DNA from: Bauldia sp. | Lineage (GTDB): Bacteria; Pseudomonadota; Alphaproteobacteria; Rhizobiales; Kaistiaceae | Direction: 5' to 3' | DNA: 52,587 nt | Assembly: GCA_022841545.1 (NCBI GenBank) | Contig: JALHRF010000007.1 | Coordinates: 1-52,587, forward strand | Part shown: positions 18,359 through 29,181 of the stretch, piece after piece | Numbering within the stretch: position 1 is the first letter of the stretch | Layout: every line of letters starts with the position of its first letter | Position numbers and translations under genes: made by a program | The notes under the pieces: model-generated | What the model was told of the DNA's origin: nothing | Seen by the model: only the letters and a program-made list of their open reading frames with translations | The model's database searches: none

Positions 18359-18608
18359 AGTAACCTCCTCAACGATCCATGGCCCCGGAGGAGTCGCCTG
18401 CAACGACCGTCCCCATGTCCACCTTGGATGGAAGCCCAGCAATATGGCGTAAGGGTTAAGAAAATGCGGCGATACCTAGGCGCATCGGCGATGTCCCGAA
18501 CCCGTTGCAAAATTGCACAACTGGCAGATTTTAGCCATTTTGCCAGGGACGCGGCGAACCGAATGGCCTTGGCGGCCCTGGAGAACCGTCCCGTTCCGGG
18601 ACGAATCC

Positions 18609-19394
18609 ATGCCAGCGCCGGATACTGAAATGACTACATCACAGAAAGTCGCGATTGTCACGGGCGGCGCGCGGCGCATCGGGAGGGCGATCGTCGAGGA
18701 CCTGGCGGAGCACGGCTGGGCCGTCGCAATCCATTGCAACTCCTCGCGAATCGAGGCCGACTCGCTCGCCGCCTCGATCACTGCTGCGGGCGGCGCGGCG
18801 GCGGTGGTCCAGGCCGACCTCGCCGATCTCGGGTCCGCTGCCGGCATCGTTTACGATTCGGCGACCACGCTCGGTAGAGCTTCGTTGTTGGTGAACAATG
18901 CCTCAATCCTCGTGGAGGACCATGTCGGTACGCTGGAGCCGGGTCTCTTCAACCGCCAGATGACCGTCAACTTCGCCGCGCCGGTGTTTCTGACCCAGGC
19001 CTTCGCGGCGCTCGCCGGGTCGGGCGGGAATGTCGTCAACATCGTCGACCAGCGGGCATGGCGGACCGCCCCGACCTACTTCTCCTACCAGATGTCGAAG
19101 TCGGCGCTGTGGGCCGCGACCCGCACCCTCGCCCAGGCGCTTGCCCCCCGGATTCGGGTCAACGCCATTGCCCCCGGGCCGGTATTGAAGAACACCCGGC
19201 AGCAAGACGCCGATTTCGACGCCCAGGCCAAGGCGCTCCCGCTCCGCCGAGGCCCGGATCTCGCCGAGTTCGGCCGGACGATCCGCTATCTGGTTGAAAA
19301 CGGCTCGATCACCGGCCAGATGATCGGCCTCGACGGCGGCCAGCACCTGGTCTGGGAAACGCCGGACATGGCGGAATTCGAAACCGAGACATGA
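18609..19394 (+). CDS. SDR-family reductase of the pteridine-reductase / FolM type
   Basis: A 261-aa NADP(H)-dependent Rossmann-fold oxidoreductase. The cofactor loop TGGARRIG (18-25), with two basic residues, points to NADPH. The active site is Asp147 - Tyr160 - Lys164, with YQMSK at 160-164. The position that is Ser in ordinary SDRs is Asp here, as in PTR1 pteridine reductases and FolM dihydromonapterin reductase, with the same 13-residue spacing. It therefore probably reduces a pterin. ATG 18609 has a GGGACGA site; ATG 18630 is possible. Stop overlaps the uvrC start in ATGA. Confidence 0.85.
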   Translation: MPAPDTEMTTSQKVAIVTGGARRIGRAIVEDLAEHGWAVAIHCNSSRIEADSLAASITAAGGAAAVVQADLADLGSAAGIVYDSATTLGRASLLVNNASILVEDHVGTLEPGLFNRQMTVNFAAPVFLTQAFAALAGSGGNVVNIVDQRAWRTAPTYFSYQMSKSALWAATRTLAQALAPRIRVNAIAPGPVLKNTRQQDADFDAQAKALPLRRGPDLAEFGRTIRYLVENGSITGQMIGLDGGQHLVWETPDMAEFETET

Positions 19395-21310
19395 GCATCG
19401 AACCGGAGACGGCCGACGCGGCGAAGCCGGTGGTCGGACGCGAAGTCATTGCCGGGCTGATCAAGCGGCTCCCGAACGGACCGGGCGTCTACCGCATGAT
19501 CGACCAGAAGGGCGCTGTGCTCTACGTCGGCAAGGCGCGGAACCTGAAGAAGCGCGTTCAGAGCTACGCGCGGATCGACGGCCAGAACGGCCGTATCGCC
19601 CGCGCGATCGCCGCCACCGCGACGATGGAGTTCGTCTCGACCCGCACCGAGACGGAGGCGCTGCTGCTTGAGGCCAACCTGATCAAGCGGCTTCGCCCGC
19701 GGTTCAACGTGCTGCTGCGGGACGACAAGTCGTTCCCTTACATCCTGATGACCGAGGACCATCCCGTCCCGGCTATCGTCAAGCACCGCGGCGCACGGAG
19801 CCGGAAGGGCACCTACTTCGGCCCCTTCGCCTCGGCCGGCGCGGTCGGCCGCACCATCAACGCGCTGCAACGCGCCTTCCTGCTCCGCACCTGCTCGGAC
19901 TCGTTCTACGAGAGCCGCACGCGGCCCTGTCTCCTCCACCAGATCAAGCGCTGCTCGGCGCCCTGCACCGGCGTGATCAGCCATTCCGACTACGCCCATC
20001 TCGTCGACGAGGCGAAGGGATTCCTGTCGGGCAAGAGCCAGGCGGTACGGACCGAGATCGCCATGGAGATGGCCGCGGCATCGGAGCGGCTCGACTTCGA
20101 GGCAGCGGCGGTCTATCGCGACCGGCTCGCCGCCCTCTCGCATACGCAAGGCCACCAGGGCATCAATCCACGGGGTATCGAGGAGGCCGACGTCTTCGCC
20201 TGCCACCAGGACGGCGGCGCGACCTGCATCGAGGTCTTCTTCTTCCGCACCGGCCAGAACTGGGGCAACCGAGCATACTACCCCCGCGCCGACCGCGACC
20301 TAGACTGCGCGGCGGTGCTCGGCGCGTTCCTCGCCCAGTTCTATGACGACAAGCCGGTGCCGCGGCAGGTCCTCCTCTCCCACGACATCGAGGAGCGCGA
20401 ACTGCTCGAGGAGGCCTTGTCGGAGAAGTCCGGTCACCGCATCTCCGTGCAGGTGCCGCAACGGGGCGAGAAGAAGGACCTCGTCGACCACGCGCTCACC
20501 AACGCGCGCGAGGCGCTCGGCCGCGAACTGGCCGAGTCGTCTTCGCAGAAGACGCTGCTCGCCGGCCTCGCCGAGCGCTTCGGCCTCGCCGAGCCGCCGG
20601 AGCGGATCGAGGTCTACGACAACAGCCACATCATGGGGACGAACCCGGTCGGCGCGATGATCGTCGCCGGGCCAGCGGGCTTCGTGAAGGCGCAGTACCG
20701 CAAGTTCAACATGCGGTCGGAATCGCTCACGCCGGGCGACGACTACGCGATGATGCGCGAGATGTTGGGCCGCCGCTTCGCGCGCCTCCTCAAGGAAGCG
20801 GGCCCGCGCGAAGGCGCGGCGCTCGACGACGGCGACGAGCCGTCCGCCGCGACGCCCTGGCCCGACCTGGTCTTCATCGACGGCGGCAAGGGCCAGCTCG
20901 CCGCGGCCGAGACCGTGCTGGCCGAGCTCGGTATCGCCGGGCTCCCCGTTGTCGGCGTCGCCAAGGGTCCCGACCGCGACGCCGGCCGCGAGACCTTTCA
21001 CCGCACCGGCCGCGAGCCGTTCATGCTTCAGCCGCGCGACCCGGTGCTCTACTTCGTCCAGCGCCTCCGCGACGAGGCCCACCGTTTCGCGATCGGCTCG
21101 CACCGCACCCGCCGCAAGATCGACATGACGCGGAATCCGCTCGACGAGATCGGCGGCATCGGCCCGACAAGGAAGCGCGCCCTCCTCCGCCATTTCGGCA
21201 CCGCCAAGGCGGTGAGCCGCGCCAGCATCGAGGACCTCGTCGCGGTCGAAGGAATCTCCCGGCAGATGGCGCAACTCATCCACGATCACTTCCACGAAGG
21301 GCCGGCATAG
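19391..21310 (+). CDS. uvrC: Excinuclease ABC subunit C
   Basis: Nuclease of nucleotide excision repair that makes both incisions in UvrB-bound damaged DNA. The 639-aa protein has the GIY-YIG domain ([20 protein letters not shown]), a Cys-rich region ([15 protein letters not shown] ... KRCSAPCTG), a UVR helix pair near 215-240, the RNase H-like C-terminal nuclease ([20 protein letters not shown] ... [10 protein letters not shown]) and a helix-hairpin-helix end ([15 protein letters not shown]). Overlaps the SDR gene by 4 bp. Confidence 0.97.
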   Translation: MSIEPETADAAKPVVGREVIAGLIKRLPNGPGVYRMIDQKGAVLYVGKARNLKKRVQSYARIDGQNGRIARAIAATATMEFVSTRTETEALLLEANLIKRLRPRFNVLLRDDKSFPYILMTEDHPVPAIVKHRGARSRKGTYFGPFASAGAVGRTINALQRAFLLRTCSDSFYESRTRPCLLHQIKRCSAPCTGVISHSDYAHLVDEAKGFLSGKSQAVRTEIAMEMAAASERLDFEAAAVYRDRLAALSHTQGHQGINPRGIEEADVFACHQDGGATCIEVFFFRTGQNWGNRAYYPRADRDLDCAAVLGAFLAQFYDDKPVPRQVLLSHDIEERELLEEALSEKSGHRISVQVPQRGEKKDLVDHALTNAREALGRELAESSSQKTLLAGLAERFGLAEPPERIEVYDNSHIMGTNPVGAMIVAGPAGFVKAQYRKFNMRSESLTPGDDYAMMREMLGRRFARLLKEAGPREGAALDDGDEPSAATPWPDLVFIDGGKGQLAAAETVLAELGIAGLPVVGVAKGPDRDAGRETFHRTGREPFMLQPRDPVLYFVQRLRDEAHRFAIGSHRTRRKIDMTRNPLDEIGGIGPTRKRALLRHFGTAKAVSRASIEDLVAVEGISRQMAQLIHDHFHEGPA

Positions 21311-21544
21311 TTCCGAGCCGACCGGCGTCTCCCGGGAAGGCCCCTCGCGGTGCGCCCCGGAACCGGGTCAACCCGGTAGATGGATCGTCACATTTCCTGT
21401 CACCGCCGTGATAGCGGGCCGACAAAACGACGCCCCGCATCCGCCGTTCGGCGGATGCGGAATTCGCTGCACTGAGCGCAGATTGTCGTTTCCGTCCCGG
21501 CTCGCGAATTGTCGCGCCTGCCGGGGACCGGAGTGGAGGCTGAG
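21311..21544. other. Intergenic region with two hairpins after uvrC
   Basis: A short dyad at 21362-21377 is followed by a perfect 11-bp stem with GTTC loop at 21435-21460. Neither has a T-run. The second could end the uvrC transcript or sit in the leader of the RTX gene that starts at 21545. No coding sequence seen. Confidence 0.5.
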
Positions 21545-23197
21545 ATGGCGCGGAATCTCCTGGCAGTGAGTGACGAACTGCAAGTCAATCTGCTCGACCC
21601 CATTCCCCGGAAACCACCCCAAACCGAGAACGGCATCGTCGGCCTTCAGGCCTTGCCCGAGATCACGGTCCTCGACAGCGGCAACTTCTTGGTCGTCTAC
21701 CAGAACGATGCGGGCGGCCAAGGCGACCAGGACATCATGTCCATCGAGTTCACCGCCGATGGGCAACCCGTCGGTTTCCCCTTCCGGGTCGACTTCGCGG
21801 CCGGCGATCAAAGGGCGCCGGACGTTACCCATCGGACGGGCGGCGGTTTTGCCGCCGTCTGGAGCGACGACGGGGCGACCCTGAGCGACATCCAGATGGT
21901 CGTCGTCACGGCGGGAACGCCGAGCGACCCTTCACCCTTTACCGTGGCCGACTTCGCGGAGGATCTTGAAGCCCCTGTCATCGGCACGTTCGCCAACGGC
22001 ACCTATATTGTCGCCTACCAGCGGCAGTTCGCCGCCAACGATGACATCTGGTTCTCCATCGTCAATGCGAGCGGCACCGCCCGCGTGCTGCCCAACACCG
22101 GCCTTGTCACCACCGTCAACCTCGATGAATCGCCGCCCCGGCTCGCCACGTCGGGCAACACCGCGGCGATCGTGTTCTCCCAAGGCGACTTCTCCTCGGA
22201 CATCAAGCTCAGCCTGGTGAATTCGGCCGGCAACGGCCTCGACTTCCAGACCGTCGCCGATGTCGCTGCCGCTACGCTGCTGCCGGATGTCGGGACGCTC
22301 GCCGACGGGCGCTTCATCGTCGTCTGGTCCCAGGCGTCGGCGAGCTTCGATATCATGGGCCGCATCTACGATCCCGTCAGCAAGTCGTTCTCGGGCAATG
22401 CCTTCCCGATCACGACCAGCGGCAACGACGAGTTCCTCGCCCGCGTCGCAGGGCTCCCCGATGGCGGCTTCGTCGTGACCTGGACCGAACAGGAGCCGGG
22501 CGGCGGCAGCAACGTCAAGGTCCATGCTCGTCGCTTTGATGCCACCGGCGCGCCGGCCGGCGACGATTTCGTCGTGAGCGGCAGCAATGCTCAGCAGTTT
22601 TCAGCCGTTGCAATCAACGATGATGGCCGGACCTTCCTCGCGTGGATGAGCGGACCAAACGCCAAATCGAATGACCCCGATCTCGGCGTTCAGGGCCGGA
22701 TCTTCCGACCGGCGACCGAAATCGTCAACGGCACGACCAAGGACGATACGATCGTCACCTATAGTCTCTCCGAGACAATCAACGGGCTCGCCGGCAACGA
22801 TGTCATCAACGCCCGCGGCGGCAACGACCTCGTGAATGGCGGGCTTGGCAAGGACATCCTGACCGGGGGACCCGGCGCTGACGGATTCCTATTCGACGCC
22901 AAGCTCAAGGCGAAGAATGCCGACCACATCACCGACTTCCTGCCCGGCACCGACGAACTCAGGCTCGACAAGAGCGTGTTCAAGGGCCTGAAGACCGGCG
23001 ACCTCAAGGCGAAGGCTTTCTTTGCCAAGAAGAAGGCCAACGAGGCGAAAGACGGCAAAGATCGCATCGTCTATGACACGAAGCGTGGCGACGTCTGGTT
23101 CGACAAGGATGGCAAGGGCGGCAGCAAGGCCACGCTGGTGGCGACCCTCGACGGCGCCCCCGACCTCGCCCACACGGACATCCTCGTGATCGCCTGA
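21545..23197 (+). CDS. Secreted seven-repeat beta-propeller protein with RTX calcium-binding C-terminus
   Basis: A 550-aa protein without a Sec signal, expected to leave through a type I secretion system. Residues about 46-370 hold seven repeats spaced 51-55 residues. Each has a core like GxFhVhW/Y (46, 100, 152, 205, 256, 307, 362) followed by a strand around DI or NV, which suggests a seven-bladed propeller. RTX nonapeptide-like repeats follow (413-445: NGLAGNDVI, GGNDLVNGG, GKDILTGG), then a type I secretion-type tail with acidic calcium sites. ATG 21545 has GGAGG upstream. No type I transporter genes are in the window. Function unknown. Confidence 0.8.
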   Translation: MARNLLAVSDELQVNLLDPIPRKPPQTENGIVGLQALPEITVLDSGNFLVVYQNDAGGQGDQDIMSIEFTADGQPVGFPFRVDFAAGDQRAPDVTHRTGGGFAAVWSDDGATLSDIQMVVVTAGTPSDPSPFTVADFAEDLEAPVIGTFANGTYIVAYQRQFAANDDIWFSIVNASGTARVLPNTGLVTTVNLDESPPRLATSGNTAAIVFSQGDFSSDIKLSLVNSAGNGLDFQTVADVAAATLLPDVGTLADGRFIVVWSQASASFDIMGRIYDPVSKSFSGNAFPITTSGNDEFLARVAGLPDGGFVVTWTEQEPGGGSNVKVHARRFDATGAPAGDDFVVSGSNAQQFSAVAINDDGRTFLAWMSGPNAKSNDPDLGVQGRIFRPATEIVNGTTKDDTIVTYSLSETINGLAGNDVINARGGNDLVNGGLGKDILTGGPGADGFLFDAKLKAKNADHITDFLPGTDELRLDKSVFKGLKTGDLKAKAFFAKKKANEAKDGKDRIVYDTKRGDVWFDKDGKGGSKATLVATLDGAPDLAHTDILVIA

Positions 23198-23216
23198 CGC
23201 AGTCGGCCGCCGGACC

Positions 23217-24806
23217 TCAGGCCGGCACCACCTCGATCACCTGCATCATGCCGAGTTCCTCGTGGTTCATCATGTGGCAGTGGAGGACGAACTTGCCGGT
23301 GAAGTCGAGGAAGCGGGTCCGGAAGACGATGTTGCCGTTTCGGGGCACGATCATCGTGTCGCGCCAGTCGCGGTCGCCCTCGGCGAGCGGCTCGCCGTTG
23401 ATCGCGACCACCTGGAACGGGTTGGTGTGGATGTGAAAGACGTGGTCGTCCTGGTCGTGGTTCTCGACCGTCCATTCCTCCACCGCGCCGAGCGGGATCG
23501 TATGATCGACGCGGTCGGGGTCGAACGCCTGGCCGCAGACCAGGAAGGCGAACTCCTGGTAGTTGGCAGCCGCCGGATTCTCCGGGGCAACCGTGTTAAA
23601 CCAGATCCGCCGCCGGTTGGTGATCTCCGCCTCCGCGATCGGCGTGAGCGGAGCGCCGCCGATCCCGTCGCCCGGAAGCGCCATGTCCATCGGCTCCCCC
23701 TCGACCACGAGTCGCGCGAACGGCCCCGTGGGTGACTGGTAGCCCTGGTCGTTGGGAAGCGCCGCCAGGAGGTAAGTACCCGCCTCCCCCGCCCTGACGA
23801 GAATGTCGGCGCGCTGGCCGGGCGCGATCACCAGGTCGTCCCGCCGCTCGATCCGATCCCGGCGAATGCCGTCATAGGCGATCACGTTGAGCGCATGGCC
23901 TTCGAGCGCGATGCGGAAATTGTCCTCGTGCGAGGCGTCGATCAGCCGCCATCGCTGCACCTCGCCTGGCCGCATGCGGATCACCGGCTCGCGTTGGCCG
24001 TTTACGGCGAGGAAGCGCGGCAGCGCTTCCGGCCAGACCGTATCGTAGGACTCGATTGCGCCGAGATAGTCGAACAGCACCGCGTTGAGGATCAGCACCC
24101 GCTCTTCGGCAGCCGCGATCTCCGGCACGTCGTCGAAGTCGCCTTCGAGGATCAGCGCCCCGAACATGCCGCTGGTGAGCTGGATGTCGGCGCTTCCGTG
24201 CTTGTGCGGATGGTACCAGTAGGTCCCTCGCGTGTGGTCCGAGGGGATCGCGATCTCGATGTCGTAGCTCTCGCCCGGCCGCATCTGGCGGAAGACGTTG
24301 TCCGCCATGCCGCCAGGGCTCACATGGCCGCCGTGGAAATGGAAATTGGTTGTGTTGAACTGATGCGGAAGCGTCATATCGACCGGCGCCGGATCGCGGT
24401 TGGGCGGGAGGTCATTGCGGAGTTTGATGCGCAACACATCCCCGGGCCTTGCCCGGAGCGTCGGCCCGGGAATCCCGCCTTCATAGGTTCGCATCGCGAG
24501 GCGGTAGCCGCCGACGTCGTGATAGGCATAGTCAACCCGGAGCGTGGTATCGATCACGCCGTTCTCGGCGATCCGCGCCTCCGGCTGCATCAGCAGGACG
24601 TCCCTGTCCCAAGGGGCGCGCGGCACGCCCTTCGGCGCGGCGACGTGGTGCCCGCCCCCCTCGGCGGCCTCCGCGGCGCGCATCCGGCCCAAGGTAGACC
24701 CGGCGACGGCGGCCGCAACCACACCACCGGCGAGGATCGCGACGTCACGCAGAAACCGCCGCCGCGACATCAGAAATGAGAATCGACGCCCGGTCTCATC
24801 CTGCAT
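23217..24806 (-). CDS. Tat-exported multicopper oxidase (laccase-like)
   Basis: Periplasmic copper enzyme that oxidises a substrate and reduces O2 to water. The 529-aa precursor has a Tat signal (SRRRFLRD, 14-21). All four copper-binding motifs are present: HFHG (156-159), HPHKHG (199-204), DHVFHIHTNPFQV near 455-467, and HCHMMNHEELGMM (509-521), including the T1 Cys and axial Met. So types 1, 2 and 3 copper sites look intact. ATG 24806 has a GAGGAG site; the frame opens further upstream to 25025. It is the last gene of the minus-strand cluster and lies 52 bp after the cytochrome gene. Confidence 0.93.
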   Translation of the reverse strand: MQDETGRRFSFLMSRRRFLRDVAILAGGVVAAAVAGSTLGRMRAAEAAEGGGHHVAAPKGVPRAPWDRDVLLMQPEARIAENGVIDTTLRVDYAYHDVGGYRLAMRTYEGGIPGPTLRARPGDVLRIKLRNDLPPNRDPAPVDMTLPHQFNTTNFHFHGGHVSPGGMADNVFRQMRPGESYDIEIAIPSDHTRGTYWYHPHKHGSADIQLTSGMFGALILEGDFDDVPEIAAAEERVLILNAVLFDYLGAIESYDTVWPEALPRFLAVNGQREPVIRMRPGEVQRWRLIDASHEDNFRIALEGHALNVIAYDGIRRDRIERRDDLVIAPGQRADILVRAGEAGTYLLAALPNDQGYQSPTGPFARLVVEGEPMDMALPGDGIGGAPLTPIAEAEITNRRRIWFNTVAPENPAAANYQEFAFLVCGQAFDPDRVDHTIPLGAVEEWTVENHDQDDHVFHIHTNPFQVVAINGEPLAEGDRDWRDTMIVPRNGNIVFRTRFLDFTGKFVLHCHMMNHEELGMMQVIEVVPA

Positions 24807-24858
24807 GCGAAACTCCTCACCCGGTGGCTCCCGCGATCCTGACGGAACGCGCCGCGCG

Positions 24859-25482
24859 TCAGTGCGGACAACCTGCCCCGGTGTCGACCCAGGCCTGCAC
24901 CAGCGCCTTCGCTTCCTTCTGGGTTCCCGGCACGGGCGTGCGCCCGTAACCCGGCGCCCATCCCCACCCGACCAGCGAATCGTCGCCGATGTGATGGACG
25001 AGGTCAGCCAGCGACTTGCGGCCATTTCGCTCCGGGTCCTTGATCTGGATGCAGATCTCGGTGAGGGTCTTGCCCTGCCATGCCATCTCGCGCGGAGCGA
25101 GGAACCACGGATCGTGACCCGGTATGCGGCCGGGATCGTAGTTGGCCTTCTGATGGCAGGTGGTGCAGCGCATCGTATCGAGGCCCATGCCGTCGGCGCC
25201 GCGGAACACGGGGGGCTGGTGCGGGCGCATCTCGTCGCCTTGGGTGGGACGGTCGCCGGCAGGGTGGCAGTTGAGGCAGCGCGGGCTGGTCAAGACCTTT
25301 CCCAGTTCGGTGAAAATGGCCGCCGAGCGCTCGGTCTCGTCGGCGATCGACGCAAAGCTCTCCGGGGCGGCGAGGGTGTCGGAGGGAGCGCCGGAATCCG
25401 ACCAGGCCGTCGTGAAGCTCGCAGCGACCAGCAAGGCGCCGGCTATCGAGAGGAGAATCGGGAACCGCCACTCGGTCTTCAT
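24859..25482 (-). CDS. Exported diheme cytochrome c protein
   Basis: A 207-aa periplasmic or membrane-anchored protein with an N-terminal hydrophobic signal ([15 protein letters not shown]). Two CxxCH heme c attachment sites are visible: CLNCH in the [14 protein letters not shown] region and CTTCH in the [16 protein letters not shown] region. It is placed between the molybdenum hydroxylase subunits and the multicopper oxidase, so it probably takes electrons from the hydroxylase. The open frame continues upstream of 25482 but without protein-like sequence. Confidence 0.9.
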   Translation of the reverse strand: MKTEWRFPILLSIAGALLVAASFTTAWSDSGAPSDTLAAPESFASIADETERSAAIFTELGKVLTSPRCLNCHPAGDRPTQGDEMRPHQPPVFRGADGMGLDTMRCTTCHQKANYDPGRIPGHDPWFLAPREMAWQGKTLTEICIQIKDPERNGRKSLADLVHHIGDDSLVGWGWAPGYGRTPVPGTQKEAKALVQAWVDTGAGCPH

Positions 25483-25544
25483 CTTCGATCTTCCCTGCTC
25501 GGAGCGTCTGCAACGACCGGCGCGAGAGCGCCCGTTCGCAGCCA

Positions 25545-26060
25545 TCAGGTGAGGTAACGGTCGGGCTCGGCGAGGATCACGTCCCGCACCGCCTCGTGAT
25601 ACTTGACGTAGCCGGTGCAGCGGCAGAGATGGCCGTCGAGCGCCGCAAGGATCGTATCCTCGAGCGCGGCGCGCGGGATCGGCGCGCTCTGTAGGCGCTC
25701 CAGAAGGACCTGGCCCTCGTTGAGGAAGCCCGCCGTACAGTACCCGCACTGGAAGGCGAAATGCTCGATGAAGGCCTTCTGGAGGGTGGTGAGTTGCCCC
25801 TCCTTCGCGTGGCCCTCGATGGTGCGGATCGACTTTCCGTCGAAGTTCACGGCCGGCACGATGCAGGTCGGGTTCGTGTGGCTCGAACCGTCGGCATTGT
25901 CGACGATGACGGCACAGGCCAGGCACTGGGCGGCGCCACAGCCGAACTTGGTGCCGGTCATGCCGAGGACTTCCCGCAGGAAGTCGTTCATCGAGAGCTC
26001 GTCGCGCACCTCGATCGGGCCATGCGCGCTGCCGTTGATGGTGACGGTGATGGCGGTCAC
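25545..26060 (-). CDS. (2Fe-2S)-binding small subunit of a xanthine dehydrogenase-family molybdenum hydroxylase
   Basis: Electron-transfer subunit of 171 aa. The plant-type ferredoxin cluster is bound by [16 protein letters not shown] plus a later Cys (NPTCIV). The second, helical-domain cluster is bound by [10 protein letters not shown] and HLCRCTGY. There is no signal peptide, so it would need to be exported in complex with the Tat-signal-bearing large subunit. Its start overlaps the large-subunit stop by 4 bp. No FAD subunit gene is present, as in the IorAB / aldehyde-dehydrogenase branch that uses cytochrome c. Confidence 0.94.
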   Translation of the reverse strand: MTAITVTINGSAHGPIEVRDELSMNDFLREVLGMTGTKFGCGAAQCLACAVIVDNADGSSHTNPTCIVPAVNFDGKSIRTIEGHAKEGQLTTLQKAFIEHFAFQCGYCTAGFLNEGQVLLERLQSAPIPRAALEDTILAALDGHLCRCTGYVKYHEAVRDVILAEPDRYLT

Positions 26061-28828
26061 GAGATGGCTCCCTGAAGCATGCTCGGCGTGACGGGCAGCG
26101 AATAGAAGCGCTTGCCGGTCGCGTCATGAATGGCGTTAAGCAGCGCCGCGACGACCGGAATCATCACCACCTCGGCGATGCCCTTGGGCGGCTCCTTGGG
26201 GGATATCGGAGGCAGAAGCTCGGTCTCGAGCCGGTGCATCGGCAGGTCGGAGGCGCGGGCGACGAGATACTTGCCAAGATTCCACTGGCCGTTGCCGGGA
26301 CCGTCCTCGAATGGCGGCAGGTGCTCGAGCAGCGCGTAGCCGAGCCCCATTGCGAAGCCGCCCTGCGCCTGGCCGAGGACGAGTTGCGGGGCGAGCGCCT
26401 GTCCGCATTCGAAAACGTTGTAGGCCTGAGCGATGCGGATCGCGCCGCTCTTCCTGTCGATCTCGACCCGCACCGCCGTCCCGCAGCCGGAAACGAAGGA
26501 GGTGCCGATGCGGTTGTAGTCGGTCGGCGGGTAGGCAACGAAGCTGCGGTCGACGACCGTGAACGCGCCGTCGCCACGGCGGACCGCGAGCGCGTCGGCC
26601 TCGGCGGCCCAATCGTCGCCGTCTCCCAGAGGGAACGCCGCCTGCGCCCAGGCCCAGCGCGAAAAGACATGGGCCATCGCGCCGGTGATCCCCTTCTGCT
26701 CGTACGCCTTGGCTGCTACCGCAGCCTGCGACAGCGGCGGAAGCCCCGAGAGGATCAGCTCATTGTCTTGCCAGAATGCCTCCTCCCAGAGGAAGCGCCG
26801 GGGGTCGTTCTGCGGGATGCCCCACAATTCGAGCGCCGCCGGCCACATGCCGTAGCGGAAGATGACCCGGGCGGCCTGCGCCCCTGATTGCGTTCCGACA
26901 TGCGCGCCATTCGAGGCCGACGTCGCGCCACTGATGTCGGGCACCCAGCGCGGGTTCCTCGAGGCCTCGTCCTGCTCCGCCTGCGTGATCGCATAAGGAT
27001 TGCCTGACGTGACGAGTCCGAGTTCGTCGAAGGCATCGATCTGGGCGACGCGCACCTCGTCCGCCACCCGGCCGAGGGCTTGGGCGACGCGATTGGCCAT
27101 CGCGGTTCCGATACCGTTCCCCATTTCGACGGCGTCGGCATGGATGGTGATGCTGCCGTCGGCGCCAAGCTCGACGCGGGCGTTCGAGGAATCGGCGCCG
27201 GTGCCATAGTCCTTGACGCAGCAGGCGACGCCGGTCCCGACCAGCATGCCGCTCTCGGCGCTCGCCTTGTGCGCGGCGCGATCGCGCCAGATCGCGTGGC
27301 CTTCCAGCTTGTCGAGGAGCTCGGGCGAGCGCACCGACACCGTCCAGGGATTGCCGTTCATCGTGCGGCCACCGGTGCGGAGGAGGTTGCGGCGGCGGAG
27401 GTCGATCGGGTCGATGCCGAGTTCTGTCGCCGCCTCGTCGACCAGCGTCTCCAGCGCCGTCATCGTCTGCAGCGTGCCGTAGCCGCGCATCGATCCGGCG
27501 GTGACCGCGCGGGTATGCTGGGCCACGGTCGTGACGTCGACCTTCGGGATGTCGTAGATGCCGGTCGCCGCGGTGCCGCCGACAACCGCCACGCTTGCGG
27601 AATAATTGGCGAGACCGCCCCCGTCGAGCACGTGGTCGGCCGCGAAGGCAGTCATCAGACCGGTGGCTCGGTCGATCCCGATCTGCGTCCGCATCGCGAA
27701 GGCGTGGCGCTTGATGCCGCCCTGGAACTGCTGGTAGCGGTCATGGGCGAGCCGAACCGGCTTGCCCGGGAAGAACATGCCGGCGAGCGCGACATAGATC
27801 GGAAAGGGCGTGTGATCCCGGCCGCCGAAGCTGCCGCCGAGCGACGCGAACAGGGTGTGGATGCGGCCGGGCTTGAAATCGGCCGCGCTCTCGGCGACGA
27901 GGTATTCGAGCGCTTCGGTGATTTCAAACGGCGACTGCACGCCGAGAACCAGCTCGAGGCTCTTTGCGTCGCCGTCGTACCAGGCGAGCCCGCTCTCGGG
28001 TTCGAGCGCCATCGGGTCGATCGACTGGGTGTCGAACTTGCGGTCGAGGACGTAGAGGCCCGGGTCGCCGGAGGCGAGCAGCTTCCGGATATCCTCGCCA
28101 TAGGTCGCGCCCTTGGCATATTGACCGCCCTCGGCGGTGGGAAGCGGCTGCCAGATCGGCCGGCCGGTGGAATCGCTGAAACCGGGGCTGATGAAGCCCT
28201 CCTGGAGGGGCGAGTAGACGTCGGGCGAATCCGGCGTCGGCCCGGCGACACGGGTGAAGCGGAGTGCGGCGTAGTTGGGCCCCTCCACCGGACCGGTCTC
28301 GGCTCCGAACTTCAGTAAATTCTCGTCCCGGAAAACGACCCGCGCGCGGTCGTAGGCATCGAAGCTCTCGAAGACGAGGAGGGCCACCGGTTGCCCGAGA
28401 TAGAGCGGCGTTTGACCGACCGGAGAGAACAGGTCGCCCGCGTAAAACGGCGGCGCCCGCGTGCCGACCCGCTTCAGGTCGTCGGCCGTGACCACGACGG
28501 TCGGCTTGGCATCCGCCGGGAGAGCATCGAGGTCGATGCCCTCATAAAGATGGGTCGCGTTCGGGGTACGGACCAGGAGGGCATGGGCGGTATTGGACGG
28601 CCAACCGTCGATATCGGCGGCGCGGAAATCCGATCCATAGATCTTGGCGCCGGTGACCTTGGCGAAGCCGTCGATCCGGCCCTTGGCCGTAAAGGCAGAA
28701 TTTGCCGCCCCCGGCAGCGTCTGGGTCGCGTCGAAATCGAGCGCCTGCGCCGGCGTCAGCCGTGACAGGCCAAGCGCGATACCGCTGGCCCCCATCCACG
28801 TAAGAAATTTCCGGCGCGAAAGCGGCAT
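26057..28828 (-). CDS. Molybdopterin-binding large subunit, xanthine dehydrogenase family
   Basis: Catalytic subunit of 923 aa that binds molybdopterin cytosine dinucleotide and hydroxylates a carbonyl, aldehyde or N-heterocycle. It starts with a Tat signal ([10 protein letters not shown]), so the holoenzyme acts in the periplasm. The family regions are present: the early [12 protein letters not shown] segment, a [13 protein letters not shown] glycine loop, [10 protein letters not shown] and the C-terminal [10 protein letters not shown] with the likely catalytic Glu. Substrate cannot be told. First gene of a four-gene minus-strand operon and divergent from a LuxR-type regulator. Confidence 0.92.
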   Translation of the reverse strand: MPLSRRKFLTWMGASGIALGLSRLTPAQALDFDATQTLPGAANSAFTAKGRIDGFAKVTGAKIYGSDFRAADIDGWPSNTAHALLVRTPNATHLYEGIDLDALPADAKPTVVVTADDLKRVGTRAPPFYAGDLFSPVGQTPLYLGQPVALLVFESFDAYDRARVVFRDENLLKFGAETGPVEGPNYAALRFTRVAGPTPDSPDVYSPLQEGFISPGFSDSTGRPIWQPLPTAEGGQYAKGATYGEDIRKLLASGDPGLYVLDRKFDTQSIDPMALEPESGLAWYDGDAKSLELVLGVQSPFEITEALEYLVAESAADFKPGRIHTLFASLGGSFGGRDHTPFPIYVALAGMFFPGKPVRLAHDRYQQFQGGIKRHAFAMRTQIGIDRATGLMTAFAADHVLDGGGLANYSASVAVVGGTAATGIYDIPKVDVTTVAQHTRAVTAGSMRGYGTLQTMTALETLVDEAATELGIDPIDLRRRNLLRTGGRTMNGNPWTVSVRSPELLDKLEGHAIWRDRAAHKASAESGMLVGTGVACCVKDYGTGADSSNARVELGADGSITIHADAVEMGNGIGTAMANRVAQALGRVADEVRVAQIDAFDELGLVTSGNPYAITQAEQDEASRNPRWVPDISGATSASNGAHVGTQSGAQAARVIFRYGMWPAALELWGIPQNDPRRFLWEEAFWQDNELILSGLPPLSQAAVAAKAYEQKGITGAMAHVFSRWAWAQAAFPLGDGDDWAAEADALAVRRGDGAFTVVDRSFVAYPPTDYNRIGTSFVSGCGTAVRVEIDRKSGAIRIAQAYNVFECGQALAPQLVLGQAQGGFAMGLGYALLEHLPPFEDGPGNGQWNLGKYLVARASDLPMHRLETELLPPISPKEPPKGIAEVVMIPVVAALLNAIHDATGKRFYSLPVTPSMLQGAIS

Positions 28829-29181
28829 GGAGTCCCCCCCGGTCTACATACGGCCAACCGAACCGGCTGGCTTCGCATCGGAGAACATCCGACGCGACTT
28901 TGATTCTCAGCGCCCAATTCATCCTAGCGGAGTATTCCTTGGACTTCCACAAATTCTAAATTCGACACAGTGTGAGTTCCTAAAGAAGTTGGAAAGCCCG
29001 GATGCTTGGCGCCGGCGAGTAAAACCGCGGGCAATTCCTGACCGATCATTCCGATTTGCCCCTGCCGCCACGCACGCTATGGTCCGTTACGGAGGCCGCG
29101 CCGCCGGCCTATGGGCGATTGCAGCGGACCCCTCGTGACGCCGGGCCACGCCTATGGCGCGGCGAAGGTGGAGCGCGCCGT
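28829..29181. promoter_or_regulatory. Divergent promoter region between Mo-hydroxylase operon and LuxR-type regulator
   Basis: 353 bp with no convincing gene. It should hold both the minus-strand operon promoter and the plus-strand regulator promoter. The A/T-rich stretch around 28930-28990 contains a small dyad (ACACAGTGT, in the 28960-28975 area). I see no further recognisable site. Confidence 0.5.
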
